NCBI RefSeq assembly: GCF_007752135.1 | Contig: NZ_CP036298.1 | Span: 3,472,001-3,536,000, forward strand | From: Aureliella helgolandensis | GTDB taxonomy: Bacteria; Planctomycetota; Planctomycetia; Pirellulales; Pirellulaceae | Length of the DNA: 64,000 nucleotides | Direction: 5' to 3' | In this document: positions 24,405 to 31,799 of the stretch, piece after piece | Layout of the letters: each line of letters opens with the position of its first letter | Numbering within the stretch: position 1 is the stretch's first letter | Position numbers and translations under genes: made by a program | Notes under the pieces: generated by a model | Told to the model about the DNA's origin: nothing | Seen by the model: the letters and a program-made list of their open reading frames with translations, nothing else | Databases searched by the model: none

Positions 24405-24922
24405 TACTCCGGCTTCGGCCTTATTCCGGTGGCTGTCTCGAGCAGGCCTTCAAGGGTTCGCCAAAATTGAAAATAATCCAAAATCGGGTTGAGTAGGTCG
24501 GACATCACGCAATAGCGAATCGCAAACGGGCTGCGATGGTGTTCGGCGTGGTGCTTGGGGCTTTGGAGGATCCCCGTTTCTTGGATGGCAGCAATTAGCG
24601 GCGATACCTTTCCCTTGTTGTGCGCCCAGGCGTGTATCTCGTTTGCCTGGCTCACGAACACGAACACCAGGCCGACGGGGTGCCAGAATGTAAAGGCAAG
24701 GCCAACGGCCGCGGGTACTATCGTCGTCCAGTTTCGCGACCAATAGCTTTGGAATAGAAAAGCGGTCGGTTGCTCATGGTGCAACGTGTTAGGCTTGGCG
24801 ATGTACTTGCCGACAATTGGCCAAGTCTCGTCGAAATAGCGGTCTTCTAGCCAGTGCCAGAAGCCCGCCAGTAGGTCGGCGGCTAGATAGCTGGCAACAA
24901 TCCAGCCGATTAGATAAAACAC
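24404..24922 (-). CDS. CarF/TMEM189-like lipid desaturase
   Basis: The 172-residue membrane protein shows the His-rich pattern of the Kua/TMEM189/CarF family (plasmanylethanolamine desaturases). LHHEQPT lies near residue 48, NEIHAWAHNKGK near 95, and SPKHHAEHHRSPF near 120. Hydrophobic segments (LIGWIVASYLAADLLAGF, AAVGLAFTFW, VGLVFVFVS) flank them. Family enzymes introduce the vinyl-ether bond of plasmalogens using a diiron centre, usually with longer chains (~200-270 residues), so this is a compact version. It sits in a moron position between late genes and a secreted protease. The effect on host membranes is unknown. Confidence 0.75.
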   Translation of the reverse strand: MFYLIGWIVASYLAADLLAGFWHWLEDRYFDETWPIVGKYIAKPNTLHHEQPTAFLFQSYWSRNWTTIVPAAVGLAFTFWHPVGLVFVFVSQANEIHAWAHNKGKVSPLIAAIQETGILQSPKHHAEHHRSPFAIRYCVMSDLLNPILDYFQFWRTLEGLLETATGIRPKPE

Positions 24923-24960
24923 TTTTCGAGCTCCGTCTCGTGGTGTGGTTTCGGGTGGGC

Positions 24961-26325
24961 TTAGATTTGGACTTTGTTTTGTAAGTTTTTCAAATACAGG
25001 TAAGCCAGTCCCGCCAGCACGGCTCCGAGGAATGCAAACGCGATAGCGGTTTTAATCCTGGAGAGTAGGCCGCCATTTGGTTTTATGGGGAGCAATTTCC
25101 CATCGTCGTTTGGCTTTCGATTCAACAGGCCGCAATCGTCGGAATCTTCGGGAGCGTCGGGGCCATCTTCCACAATCGAGTCGATAACGTCGCTGTCGGT
25201 CTGTCCGCTCGCGTCGTTGCTCGCTAGGTGGTTGGCCGGGTGCAAGGGGCTTGCCGGGTTTAGCGGGTTCAGCGGGCTGGCTGGGTTCGCTGCGTCGAGT
25301 AGGTCGAAGCTAGCCACTGCCAGCAACTCGCCATTGAGTCCGCAGGGTACTTGCTTGACTGTCGCCACTTCCTGGGCGTAGTCCGGTAGCATTTCGTAGC
25401 TCTTGGGCATTGCTCCTCGCATCGCGGACAATAGAAACGGGGTCGATTGGCCTAGGCCTTCGCCACCGCCTCCCCATGTGAGCAATCCAACAACGCGCGG
25501 GCCGTCGTCGGTGTGGTCGATCACACTGGAACCGCTCCGGCCTCCGATCGCTTCCGGCAGCCATTGAAGCACCTGGCCTTCCGATCGCGTCAAGCTGAGC
25601 ACTTGCATACTAGGCCACTCGCAGCGCGGGCAACCGTAGGTGGTGACGGGTGCGCCTTTCTGCGGGTATCGGTCAGCTAGTGGGATCGGATCGACTTTGG
25701 CCGCGAATTCGGCGTTGCATTTCAGGAGGGCAAAATCGACCGACAAGCCGCGGCCATAGCCGGCGGCGATAATCGCGCCGTTTCCCTTTTCGCTGGTTCC
25801 GTCTGGGTTCCACCGCTGGAGACTTACAACCCGGCCGCGCTGTGTGCCGGCTACGTGTGCATTGGTCAACACTAGGGCATTGCCGAGCGAGTCGCGGCCG
25901 ACCACGGTTCCTGATCCGCAAACACCCGATACAGTAACTCGGACCGTCGCGGAGATAAGGCGGTCCATTCGATTACCGGCGGCCGCTTCGTTTCGGCCGC
26001 TTGCTCCTGTGATGTCGACGGGCTCCCATAGCTTCTCAAGAATCAATTCGTGCTGTGAGCATGGGACGTCGACCAGGCTACGGCCGGGGCCGGCGGGCGT
26101 GCTGTAGGCGGGTTGCGCTCGAATGGTCGGTTGTGCCTGGCAGTCGGGACCGGTGCAAATGGTCGCGGTTTCGGCCTGGCAGTTGGGACCGGTGCAAACG
26201 CTCGGGGCATGTGCTGCTGCTTTGGCTTGTGCTTTGGCTGCAAGCCGGGGGAATAGTTGGGCCTCGGCCGGAGCGGGGCAACTGAGAAGCGCTAGCACTG
26301 CCAGCGCGGCGAACATCGGTCGCAT
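24961..26325 (-). CDS. Secreted, C-terminally anchored trypsin-like serine protease
   Basis: The 454-residue protein has a signal peptide (AALAVLALLSCPAPAEAQ) and two CTGPxCQA repeats. A chymotrypsin-fold domain carries His in LTNAHVAG, Asp in SVDFALLKC and Ser in GRSGSSVI. A proline/asparagine-rich linker (NPASPLNPLNPASPLHPAN) follows, then a single transmembrane helix (AIAFAFLGAVLAGLAYLYL). It would be exported and fixed to a membrane with the catalytic domain outside. In a prophage it could act in lysis, superinfection exclusion or modification of host surface proteins (inference). Confidence 0.8.
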   Translation of the reverse strand: MRPMFAALAVLALLSCPAPAEAQLFPRLAAKAQAKAAAHAPSVCTGPNCQAETATICTGPDCQAQPTIRAQPAYSTPAGPGRSLVDVPCSQHELILEKLWEPVDITGASGRNEAAAGNRMDRLISATVRVTVSGVCGSGTVVGRDSLGNALVLTNAHVAGTQRGRVVSLQRWNPDGTSEKGNGAIIAAGYGRGLSVDFALLKCNAEFAAKVDPIPLADRYPQKGAPVTTYGCPRCEWPSMQVLSLTRSEGQVLQWLPEAIGGRSGSSVIDHTDDGPRVVGLLTWGGGGEGLGQSTPFLLSAMRGAMPKSYEMLPDYAQEVATVKQVPCGLNGELLAVASFDLLDAANPASPLNPLNPASPLHPANHLASNDASGQTDSDVIDSIVEDGPDAPEDSDDCGLLNRKPNDDGKLLPIKPNGGLLSRIKTAIAFAFLGAVLAGLAYLYLKNLQNKVQI

Positions 26326-26357
26326 TGTGTGAATCCTTCACAGTGAGAAATAGAAAC

Positions 26358-26801
26358 TTAGGCCGTCGCGGCCGTCGATCTTTTGCGATAGGATCGCGCC
26401 TCGCACAATAGGCAACAATTGCCGTTGTACAGTTGCCGGCAGAGTGGGCAACGCTTGGTCGCTTTGCGTTTCGCGTGGCGGTATGCGCTCCCTCTCGACA
26501 CTCCGAGGGCGTCGACAATTTCTAGGAAGGTTTTCCCGTTGCGGCGTAGCTCTCTAATCCGCTCGCTCTGTTCGCTGCTCAGTCGGGGCTTTAATCTCCG
26601 CGTGGCGTCCGTGCCATGTTTAGCGATCCATCGCTGCGCGGTTGTTTTGGATATCCCGATTCGGGCGCCTGCCACTTCGAAGGTTGCGCCCGATTCAATT
26701 AGCGATTTGAGGAGGGGGAGGTAGCTTGGCAATTCTGCGGCTTTCGTGGCGTCCGATACTATCGACGTTAGAAGCTCGCAGTTTAGCCCGCCGCGTTCCA
26801 T
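26358..26801 (-). CDS. HTH and zinc-ribbon DNA-binding protein
   Basis: The 147-residue protein has two helix-turn-helix-like stretches: ESGATFEVAGARIGISKTTAQRW near residue 35 and EIVDALGVSRGSAYRHAKRK near 90. A C-terminal CPLC...CCLLC zinc ribbon follows. The second HTH resembles resolvase/Hin-type C-terminal domains. There is no recombinase catalytic part. It probably acts as a transcription factor between the replication and late modules; a late-gene activator is one possibility (inference). Confidence 0.6.
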   Translation of the reverse strand: MERGGLNCELLTSIVSDATKAAELPSYLPLLKSLIESGATFEVAGARIGISKTTAQRWIAKHGTDATRRLKPRLSSEQSERIRELRRNGKTFLEIVDALGVSRGSAYRHAKRKATKRCPLCRQLYNGNCCLLCEARSYRKRSTAATA

Positions 26802-26838
26802 TTCCCGCTATTTGTGCGCGTTTTCCGTTTTGGTTCGC

Positions 26839-27804
26839 TCAGTAAACTATTCCTACTGCCGCGCATTCGGCGCGTATTTCCTCCTCTGTTAGTCCGCGTT
26901 TCCTACCATTGAGAACGATTCGAGAACGGTCGAAAAGTTCGCGTTTTTGGCCGTCGGTCAATGCGTCGCCGCGCCCGGTTCTGATTGGTTTGGGGCTTTC
27001 CGCTGGGTCAGGCTCGGGCGTGCTTTGCCCGGTTAGCCAACGGTATAGCCAGCCCGCTGTTGGAGTTCTTCCGGTGTAGCCTGGTTGGTTTCGCCGGCGG
27101 TAAGTCTCCGTGAGTTCGTGGGCTTGATCGAGTGACAATCCGCGGCTTTGTGCTGTCTGTGCAGCTCGTCGCGCTCCGGCGTCACTCAATCCACAATCAA
27201 TCAAATCACTCACCACCACTTCCCAGGTTCTCGCGTCCGTTTGGGGTTCGGCTCGTTGGTCAGGCTCTGGAGTGGTGGTGGTTTTCTTTTGTGGTTTTCC
27301 TTTGTGGTGTTCATCGGTCACAGTGACCGATTGCCCGGTCAGGATGGCCGATTGCCCGGTCAGGATGGCCGATTGCTCGGCGGGAATGTCCGATTGGTGG
27401 CGGGCACTTTCGCGGGGCAATGTTTCGGGGTTGGCGTCGCGTAGGAATGCTTCCCAGGCAGCGCGGCGTGCTGGTTGCAATAGCTGAAGCTCGGTCCACA
27501 CAATGCGGTAGTGATTGGTTCCGCTCCGGCCTTTCTTAACGTCCACAATCAGCAGGCTTAGCGCCTGTAGGGCTTCGGTCGCTCGCTGGATGGTTTTCGG
27601 GCTTAACTTCGTTTTGGTTCCTATCTTTTGCTGTGAGGGCCAGGCGACCGCGTTTTTGCCCAGGTGGTCATTGATCGCGTTCAACACGGCCGCCATTGCG
27701 GCGGCCGATACCGCGGAACCGTCGCGGGCGCATGCTTTCGGCAGCTGTGCTTCTGTGATCCATTCGCGGCGTTCCGCCCACGTCCAGTCCATTTCGGTTT
27801 GCAT
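26839..27804 (-). CDS. Replication initiator/DnaD-like phage protein
   Basis: The 321-residue protein has an N-terminal winged-helix of the replication-initiator type: AVAWPSQQKIGTKTKLSPKTIQRATEAL matches the usual WPSxxxLAxxxGxSxxTVxRA pattern. A low-complexity linker with repeated SAILTGQ units follows, then a C-terminal helical part (DCGLSDAGARRAAQTAQ) and GWLYRWLTGQ. Phage O-like and DnaD-like proteins bind the phage origin and recruit helicase. A 21-bp repeat in the linker (27329-27370) could in principle bind the protein, as lambda O binds inside its own gene, but this is untested. Confidence 0.65.
   Translation of the reverse strand: MQTEMDWTWAERREWITEAQLPKACARDGSAVSAAAMAAVLNAINDHLGKNAVAWPSQQKIGTKTKLSPKTIQRATEALQALSLLIVDVKKGRSGTNHYRIVWTELQLLQPARRAAWEAFLRDANPETLPRESARHQSDIPAEQSAILTGQSAILTGQSVTVTDEHHKGKPQKKTTTTPEPDQRAEPQTDARTWEVVVSDLIDCGLSDAGARRAAQTAQSRGLSLDQAHELTETYRRRNQPGYTGRTPTAGWLYRWLTGQSTPEPDPAESPKPIRTGRGDALTDGQKRELFDRSRIVLNGRKRGLTEEEIRAECAAVGIVY
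27329..27370 (-). repeat. Two perfect 21-bp direct repeats plus a degenerate third
   Basis: The unit begins gattgcccggtcaggatgg and is 21 bp long. It occurs at 27329-27349 and 27350-27370, with a diverged copy to about 27391. It encodes the SAILTGQ repeats in the replication protein. Iterons within the initiator gene are known in lambdoid phages; here they may equally be simple protein repeats. Confidence 0.8.
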
Positions 27805-27819
27805 CCTTGCGGCTCCTTT

Positions 27820-28074
27820 CTAAAAGAGGGTCGGTTGTGCGTTGGTCTTGGCGTCGCGTCGTGGTGCCGGCTCGGGCGACAACTTTAGCCATCCTGAGCG
27901 GTCCCATACAACGACCGGCTTTCCAGTTGGCGACTTGTTCGGCATGACTGCTAGGCCCCAGGGGCTGTTCGGTCGCACTTCGTGCGGTGGTAGGAAACGG
28001 CCGACGGTTAACACTCGTGCGCGTCCTGAGCGTTCAACCTCGGCCACTAGGGCGGCGGCTTGTTCGAATGTCAT
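27820..28074 (-). CDS. Small phage protein of unknown function
   Basis: The 84-residue product (MTFEQAAALVAEVERSGR, then RFLPPHEVRPNSPWGLAV) has no domain I recognise and no signal peptide or cysteines. It begins in an ATGA overlap with the exonuclease gene stop and ends 15 bp before the replication gene, so it is a genuine member of the early replication operon. Confidence 0.6.
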   Translation of the reverse strand: MTFEQAAALVAEVERSGRARVLTVGRFLPPHEVRPNSPWGLAVMPNKSPTGKPVVVWDRSGWLKLSPEPAPRRDAKTNAQPTLF

Positions 28075-28835
28075 AGAACCGCCTCGTAGAACTTGGAGGA
28101 TAGAGGGACATTAACCACTAGCCGGAGTAGCCGGCGGGCTTTTGCCAATTGCTCCCGATAGGCCAGCAGTGTTCGCCGCTGCTTGTCTTGAATCTGTGCG
28201 GCGAATGGGGAGCGGTAGAAGTCGTCCAGCGAATCGAATTTTGCCAGCAGGATTTGCGCGGCCTTCGGTCCAATCCCATCGCAGCCGGCTATTCCGTCGG
28301 ATTTGTCACCGGTCAAGGCGCGATAGTCCACCCACTGATGCGGTTCAACTCCGAATTTGATTTTCAATTGCTTGGCGGTCAGTACGTCATAGCTTAGGGT
28401 TAGCGGCGTCGGTCGCTTTACCGCGGTGGCTTGGGATACTTGGCCGGCGACCAGGCATTGGTGCAAGTCTTTATCGTTGGAGTAGATTAGCGCCTGTTCG
28501 CCTTCATCGACGGCCGCGGCCGCGATGGTTGCGACGATATCGTCGGCCTCATAGCCTGGGCATTCGTACGACTCAAACCCGATAGCTTGGGCCTCGGCTT
28601 TCACTTGATCTAGTCCCGCGTTGAAGCCGGCCGGCTTTTCTACGCGGCCGGCTTTGTATCCGGCGAATAGCTCGTGCCTAAAGCTCGGCGCGTCCCAGCA
28701 GACGACCGCGCGTGTGGCTTGCATGTTCTTCCGCACATCTTCAAGCCGTCTGAGTGTTGCCAGCGCGGCGCCGTCGGGATTGACGAAAGCGTCTCGGGCG
28801 TAGCAGTTGTTTCCGTCGACAATTAGCCAGGTCAT
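28071..28835 (-). CDS. 5'-3' exonuclease (FEN/Pol I N-domain type)
   Basis: I chose the ATG at 28835 (MTWLIVDGNNCYARDAF); a longer upstream frame is unlikely. The 254 residues carry the FEN active site: the N-terminal DGNN with Asp, VCWDAPSFRHELFAGYKAGR, YEADDIVATIAAAA, YSNDKDLHQCL and the H3TH motif GIAGCDGIGPKAAQILL. Such enzymes remove RNA primers or flap structures during phage replication, like T5 D15 or T7 gp6 class proteins. It lies between the zinc-finger gene and the replication gene. Confidence 0.88.
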   Translation of the reverse strand: MTWLIVDGNNCYARDAFVNPDGAALATLRRLEDVRKNMQATRAVVCWDAPSFRHELFAGYKAGRVEKPAGFNAGLDQVKAEAQAIGFESYECPGYEADDIVATIAAAAVDEGEQALIYSNDKDLHQCLVAGQVSQATAVKRPTPLTLSYDVLTAKQLKIKFGVEPHQWVDYRALTGDKSDGIAGCDGIGPKAAQILLAKFDSLDDFYRSPFAAQIQDKQRRTLLAYREQLAKARRLLRLVVNVPLSSKFYEAVL

Positions 28836-28846
28836 TCGCACGACTC

Positions 28847-29053
28847 CTAGGGGTTTGTTTCTTCGGTCTCGATCCAGGTAAATTCGTCCGCTGGTTTCTC
28901 TTCGATTTCGGCTAGGCATTTCGCGCAGGAGGTCGCGCGGTGTCCGAAGTGTTTCCAATGGGCGACAAGCTGAACACCTTTCACTAGGTGGTCGGCTGGT
29001 TGCTCGTTGCATACTTCGCAAATGGCGTCGGTTTCGATTTCGAAGGTTCGCAT
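28847..29053 (-). CDS. Small Cys-rich (zinc finger) protein
   Basis: The 68-residue protein has two CxxC motifs (ICEVCNEQPADHL and CAKCLAEIEE) with a His between, giving a likely treble-clef or zinc ribbon. It starts the transcription unit downstream of the palindrome at 29103-29132 and is followed 11 bp later by the exonuclease gene. It is similar to small phage Zn proteins of unknown function. Confidence 0.6.
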   Translation of the reverse strand: MRTFEIETDAICEVCNEQPADHLVKGVQLVAHWKHFGHRATSCAKCLAEIEEKPADEFTWIETEETNP

Positions 29054-29102
29054 TGTGCGTACGTTCCACGGTCAACGGTCTAAACGACGTTTCAAACTTG
29101 GT

Positions 29103-29132
29103 AGGTATGAACTTTGTGTAAACTTCATACCT
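29103..29132. promoter_or_regulatory. Palindromic operator-like site
   Basis: AGGTATGAA (29103-29111) and TTCATACCT (29124-29132) form a perfect 9-bp inverted repeat with a 12-bp centre that is itself nearly symmetric. It lies in the 228-bp gap between the recombinase gene end and the exonuclease unit, about 50 bp upstream of the 29053 start codon. Two half sites about two helical turns apart fit a dimeric HTH repressor. The binding protein is unknown. Confidence 0.6.
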
Positions 29133-29281
29133 GCAAAATCGGATTTTCTAATCCCGCGGCTATGGTGGCTCGTCGCTTTGGTGTCTGGAGTCGCGGCGGT
29201 GAGAATGCGGCGCCCGTCCTCTCGATCCGATCCGCTGGCCGGCGGATAGGGTACGCGAGTAGGCGCGCCGCCCGGTGTCTA

Positions 29282-29983
29282 CTAGGTGTAGAGTGTTAGC
29301 GACAGTTGCGCGGCTTCTTGCTTGCGAATGTAGACTTCGGTGGTTCTGAGGCTCTTGTGACCTAGCAAAGTTTGAACTGCGCGAATATCTAGATTGGCGT
29401 CGGCTTTGACGGCTCGCATTGCTTCCTGGCAGGCGGTGTCCCTGAAGGAATGCGACGAACAACGAAAGCCATGCAGCTCGCCAAGTTTGTTGGCAACGTC
29501 CCGATTGAAGACATCGGTGGACATCGTCCGGCCTTCTTGGTTCGGGAGTAGGTATTGGCTGTCTTGCATTTTCTTGAACTGTCGGCGCCAGTGTGGCGAG
29601 TTCTTCGGGTGGATTGCGGCGGCGCCTAGCGCAGCGTGCCAGGACATCGTGCAAGCGACTAGATAGGGGTCGATTCGAACGGAGTGGACTGCGCCGCGTT
29701 TGGAGCGGTGAATGTCGATTGTGTCGCCATTCACATCCGTAAGCCTCGCGTTTGCAATCTCGTTGAACCGTCCGGCCATCGCGGTCAGCCATAGGATAGC
29801 CAGAGCGTTTCGCCGGGCGATAATTGAACCGCTGCCCCATTTGGGCAATACTTCGTTCGGCTTTGGTTTCGATTGGCAAAAGTAGCCGGCCCAGGCCATG
29901 TCCCAAACATCTAGAAAGAATCGTTGGCGTTTCGCTTCGGGTATCGGTAGCGATGCTTTGCGTACTCGCTTTGTTTCCGTCAT
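29282..29983 (-). CDS. Tyrosine recombinase (catalytic-domain-only form)
   Basis: The 233 residues carry the catalytic residues of the family: Arg in LTAMAGRFNEIANARL, HSFRDT (HxxR), LLGHKSLRTT (His box) and EVYIRKQE with the nucleophile Tyr. Only ~60 residues precede the catalytic domain, so the usual N-terminal arm and core-binding domains are missing or very short. It may be the prophage integrase, or a resolvase-like enzyme. It lies in the middle of the early region, not at an element end, which is unusual for an integrase. The ATG follows the methylase gene by 35 bp. Confidence 0.8.
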   Translation of the reverse strand: MTETKRVRKASLPIPEAKRQRFFLDVWDMAWAGYFCQSKPKPNEVLPKWGSGSIIARRNALAILWLTAMAGRFNEIANARLTDVNGDTIDIHRSKRGAVHSVRIDPYLVACTMSWHAALGAAAIHPKNSPHWRRQFKKMQDSQYLLPNQEGRTMSTDVFNRDVANKLGELHGFRCSSHSFRDTACQEAMRAVKADANLDIRAVQTLLGHKSLRTTEVYIRKQEAAQLSLTLYT

Positions 29984-30018
29984 GGTTCATCGTGCCCCCT
30001 TTAGTGTTTCGAGCATCG

Positions 30019-30852
30019 CTAGGCCTTCGTTATCCAAAGTTCCGCGGTTCGGCCGTTGCTTTGGTTGCGTGCGTCTCGGTTCGATATCCGCCAGCCGCGG
30101 TATAGGTCGCGAATTAGCGGGGCGTCTCCGTATCGGATTACAACGGCCGCTTTGCGAAAGCGTGCCAATTGTTCGGCTAGCTCGGCGTGGTCTTCGAGTC
30201 TGAAGGAATGGAGGTAATTGTCTCCGGCTCCAACCCAGGGAGCGTCGCAATAAATACCGCAGGTCGCCGAGTCTTTCACCTTTGGCAAGAGGTCGCGGAA
30301 ACATACGGATTCAAACTCGCAGCGTTTGAAATGCTGCGCCCATGTGTCAAGGTCGGCCGCAACGGAAACCAGGCGGCTCGCGTTGTTTCCTCCGGTGGCG
30401 TCGCGGCGGATTGATGGCATGGTTACCTTACCTTTCGTGCCGCCCTTCCCTTTTCGTGGAATCCAGCACTTCACCCAATAGGCCCAGGCGTGGAAAGCTT
30501 CGCTATATGGCTTTGTGGTCGATTCGTGGAAATGGTCGAGCATCCCCACTGCAAGGCGTATTTCGTCGGGGTGGCTGAGTGTCATTGCGCAGCGGTCGAA
30601 AAGTTCCGTCTGCGCTGCTTGTCCGTGTAGCCCCTTTACCACCCGATAGAAATTGATTGCGTGGTGGTTCAAATCGTTGGCGACAATTCCGCGGACGGTC
30701 AGGTGGGGTAGGATCGACAGGCCGCCGGCGAATGGGATGGTAACGTGTCTGCATCCGTTTAACTTCGCTGCCAGCTCGGCGGCGACTTCCGAGTCGCTTC
30801 CAAAATAGGAAAGGGCGGATTTAGTCGCTAACTTTTTGGAATCCGTTCGCAT
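30019..30852 (-). CDS. D12-class DNA adenine methylase (Dam-like), motif IV variant
   Basis: I chose the ATG at 30852 (MRTDSKKLATKSALSYFGSD); the upstream gene ends 5 bp earlier. The 277-residue protein follows the D12 layout: YFGSDSEVAAELAAKL near the N-terminus, VTIPFAGGLSILPHL for the SAM motif, a VANDLNHHAINFYRVV element, and motif IV as YCDAPWVG. D12 enzymes normally have DPPY, so DAPW is a clear deviation that may change specificity or activity. A second methyltransferase lies at 8292-9059. Confidence 0.75.
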   Translation of the reverse strand: MRTDSKKLATKSALSYFGSDSEVAAELAAKLNGCRHVTIPFAGGLSILPHLTVRGIVANDLNHHAINFYRVVKGLHGQAAQTELFDRCAMTLSHPDEIRLAVGMLDHFHESTTKPYSEAFHAWAYWVKCWIPRKGKGGTKGKVTMPSIRRDATGGNNASRLVSVAADLDTWAQHFKRCEFESVCFRDLLPKVKDSATCGIYCDAPWVGAGDNYLHSFRLEDHAELAEQLARFRKAAVVIRYGDAPLIRDLYRGWRISNRDARNQSNGRTAELWITKA

Positions 30853-30856
30853 TGTT

Positions 30857-31237
30857 TCACTCGTCGAAAAGTTCGGTTTGATTTCGGCCGGCCAGGGCAA
30901 TGTCTAGCGCGGTCGTTAGTGTTTTGATTTGTCGGCGCCGCTCCACTGCGGTAAGGTCCGCGACTTTCCGACGGTCCAACGCTCGGATTTTTTCGACGGT
31001 TTCAACAATGGCTTTGAGCGTCTTGGTTTCGTGGCTGGTGGCCTTGCCTTCGATGCGGCTTCCAAGCTCTCGGATTAGCGGAATTGCAAATTTTCGCGCC
31101 CACTCGGGCGTCCGGTCCATGTGGGCCGTCGCCTCGCACGACTCCGCTAGTTTGGTCAGCTCTTTGTCTGCTAGCCAGGCGGCGGACTCTCTTACAATCA
31201 CTTCCGCCTGGAGCGTCCAGAATGTTTTGGTGCTCAC
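30857..31237 (-). CDS. Helical phage protein of unknown function
   Basis: The GTG at 31237 (VSTKTFWTLQAEV) is preferred because the longer ATG form would extend through the hairpin at 31263-31288. The protein is about 126 residues, charged and helical (WLADKELTKLAESCEAT, then ETKTLKAIVETVEKIRAL, DIALAGRNQTELFDE). There is no known domain. It directly precedes the D12 methylase gene (4-bp gap), so it may be co-expressed with it. The start choice is uncertain. Confidence 0.5.
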   Translation of the reverse strand: MSTKTFWTLQAEVIVRESAAWLADKELTKLAESCEATAHMDRTPEWARKFAIPLIRELGSRIEGKATSHETKTLKAIVETVEKIRALDRRKVADLTAVERRRQIKTLTTALDIALAGRNQTELFDE

Positions 31238-31262
31238 TTTGTTTGCTCGCTGTATTTCACTA

Positions 31263-31319
31263 TCCCCGGCGCCACGATTGGCGCCGGGGTTCCTTCCCGG
31301 TGCCACAATTGGCGCCCGG
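31263..31319 (-). repeat. Tandem GC-rich hairpins
   Basis: CCCCGGCGCC / GGCGCCGGGG (31263-31272 and 31279-31288) is a perfect 10-bp stem with loop ACGATT. An imperfect sibling with core CCCGG / CCGGG lies at 31295-31319. They separate the tRNA-like gene from the helical-protein gene. They are related in sequence to the hairpins at 31812-31836 and 31885-31909, so four copies of one hairpin family occur within 0.65 kb. Confidence 0.8.
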
Positions 31320-31367
31320 GTGCTTCCGCTGTTCGCCGGTCCCTCGCTCGGCGTCCAGCGTCCACAA

Positions 31368-31494
31368 TAGGCCGGGCGGGAGTCGAACCCGCGCCACTGG
31401 TTGGGAGTCTAGGGGAGTACGTTTCTTCGAATTCTGCCTTTCGGCTAGGATCGCGCCTCCCCGCCCAGTGCTCTAACCTCTAAGCTACCGGCCC
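31368..31494 (-). tRNA. tRNA-like gene with ~57-nt insertion in the anticodon arm
   Basis: On the minus strand a cloverleaf can be drawn. The acceptor is GGGCCGG/CCGGCCT, the D-arm runs through TAGCTTAGAGGTTAGAGC, and the T-arm is GCGGG-TTCGACT-CCCGC with a canonical T-loop. Between the halves ACTGG and CCAGT of the anticodon stem lie 64 nt rather than 7. If CTCCCAA is the loop, the anticodon is CCC (Gly) and the extra 57 nt form their own stem (GGGGAG/CTCCCC) plus a GAAA-capped hairpin. There is no encoded CCA. Variable-loop and position-26 spacing are atypical, so the anticodon and function are uncertain. Confidence 0.6.
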
Positions 31495-31501
31495 CCAATT
31501 G

Positions 31502-31792
31502 CTAGGCCGGCACGGGCTTGTCTTCTGGTCCCTGCAATCCCTCGGCTACCGGTCCGTGTTCGAAGTTCGGCACCTCCATTACCGGTGCCTCTCCGATTAC
31601 CTTTAGCCGGGCTATGTCGATCCAATAGCAGTTGTTTAGCTTTCCGTCTTCATCGACTTTCGGCCGAATCAATACCTGGATACAGCCGTACAAGTCGAAG
31701 CAAACAGAGGTCGCCACTCCCTGGAGTTCGGTTACTTTGTCCTCGCATTTGAAGCCGAGAATTTTTAGGTGTTTTGCAATCATCCAATCCAT
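31502..31792 (-). CDS. Small conserved phage protein
   Basis: The 96-residue protein (GFKCEDKVTELQGVATSVCF, then DLYGCIQVLIRP, and YWIDIARLKVIGEAPVM) fits a small beta protein that recurs in phage genomes as an uncharacterised family; I have no function for it. The ATG follows the terminator-like hairpin and T-run at 31800-31836, so its expression would depend on read-through or on a promoter I cannot see. It lies 7 bp upstream of the tRNA-like gene on the same strand. Confidence 0.6.
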   Translation of the reverse strand: MDWMIAKHLKILGFKCEDKVTELQGVATSVCFDLYGCIQVLIRPKVDEDGKLNNCYWIDIARLKVIGEAPVMEVPNFEHGPVAEGLQGPEDKPVPA

Positions 31793-31799
31793 CCATTCG

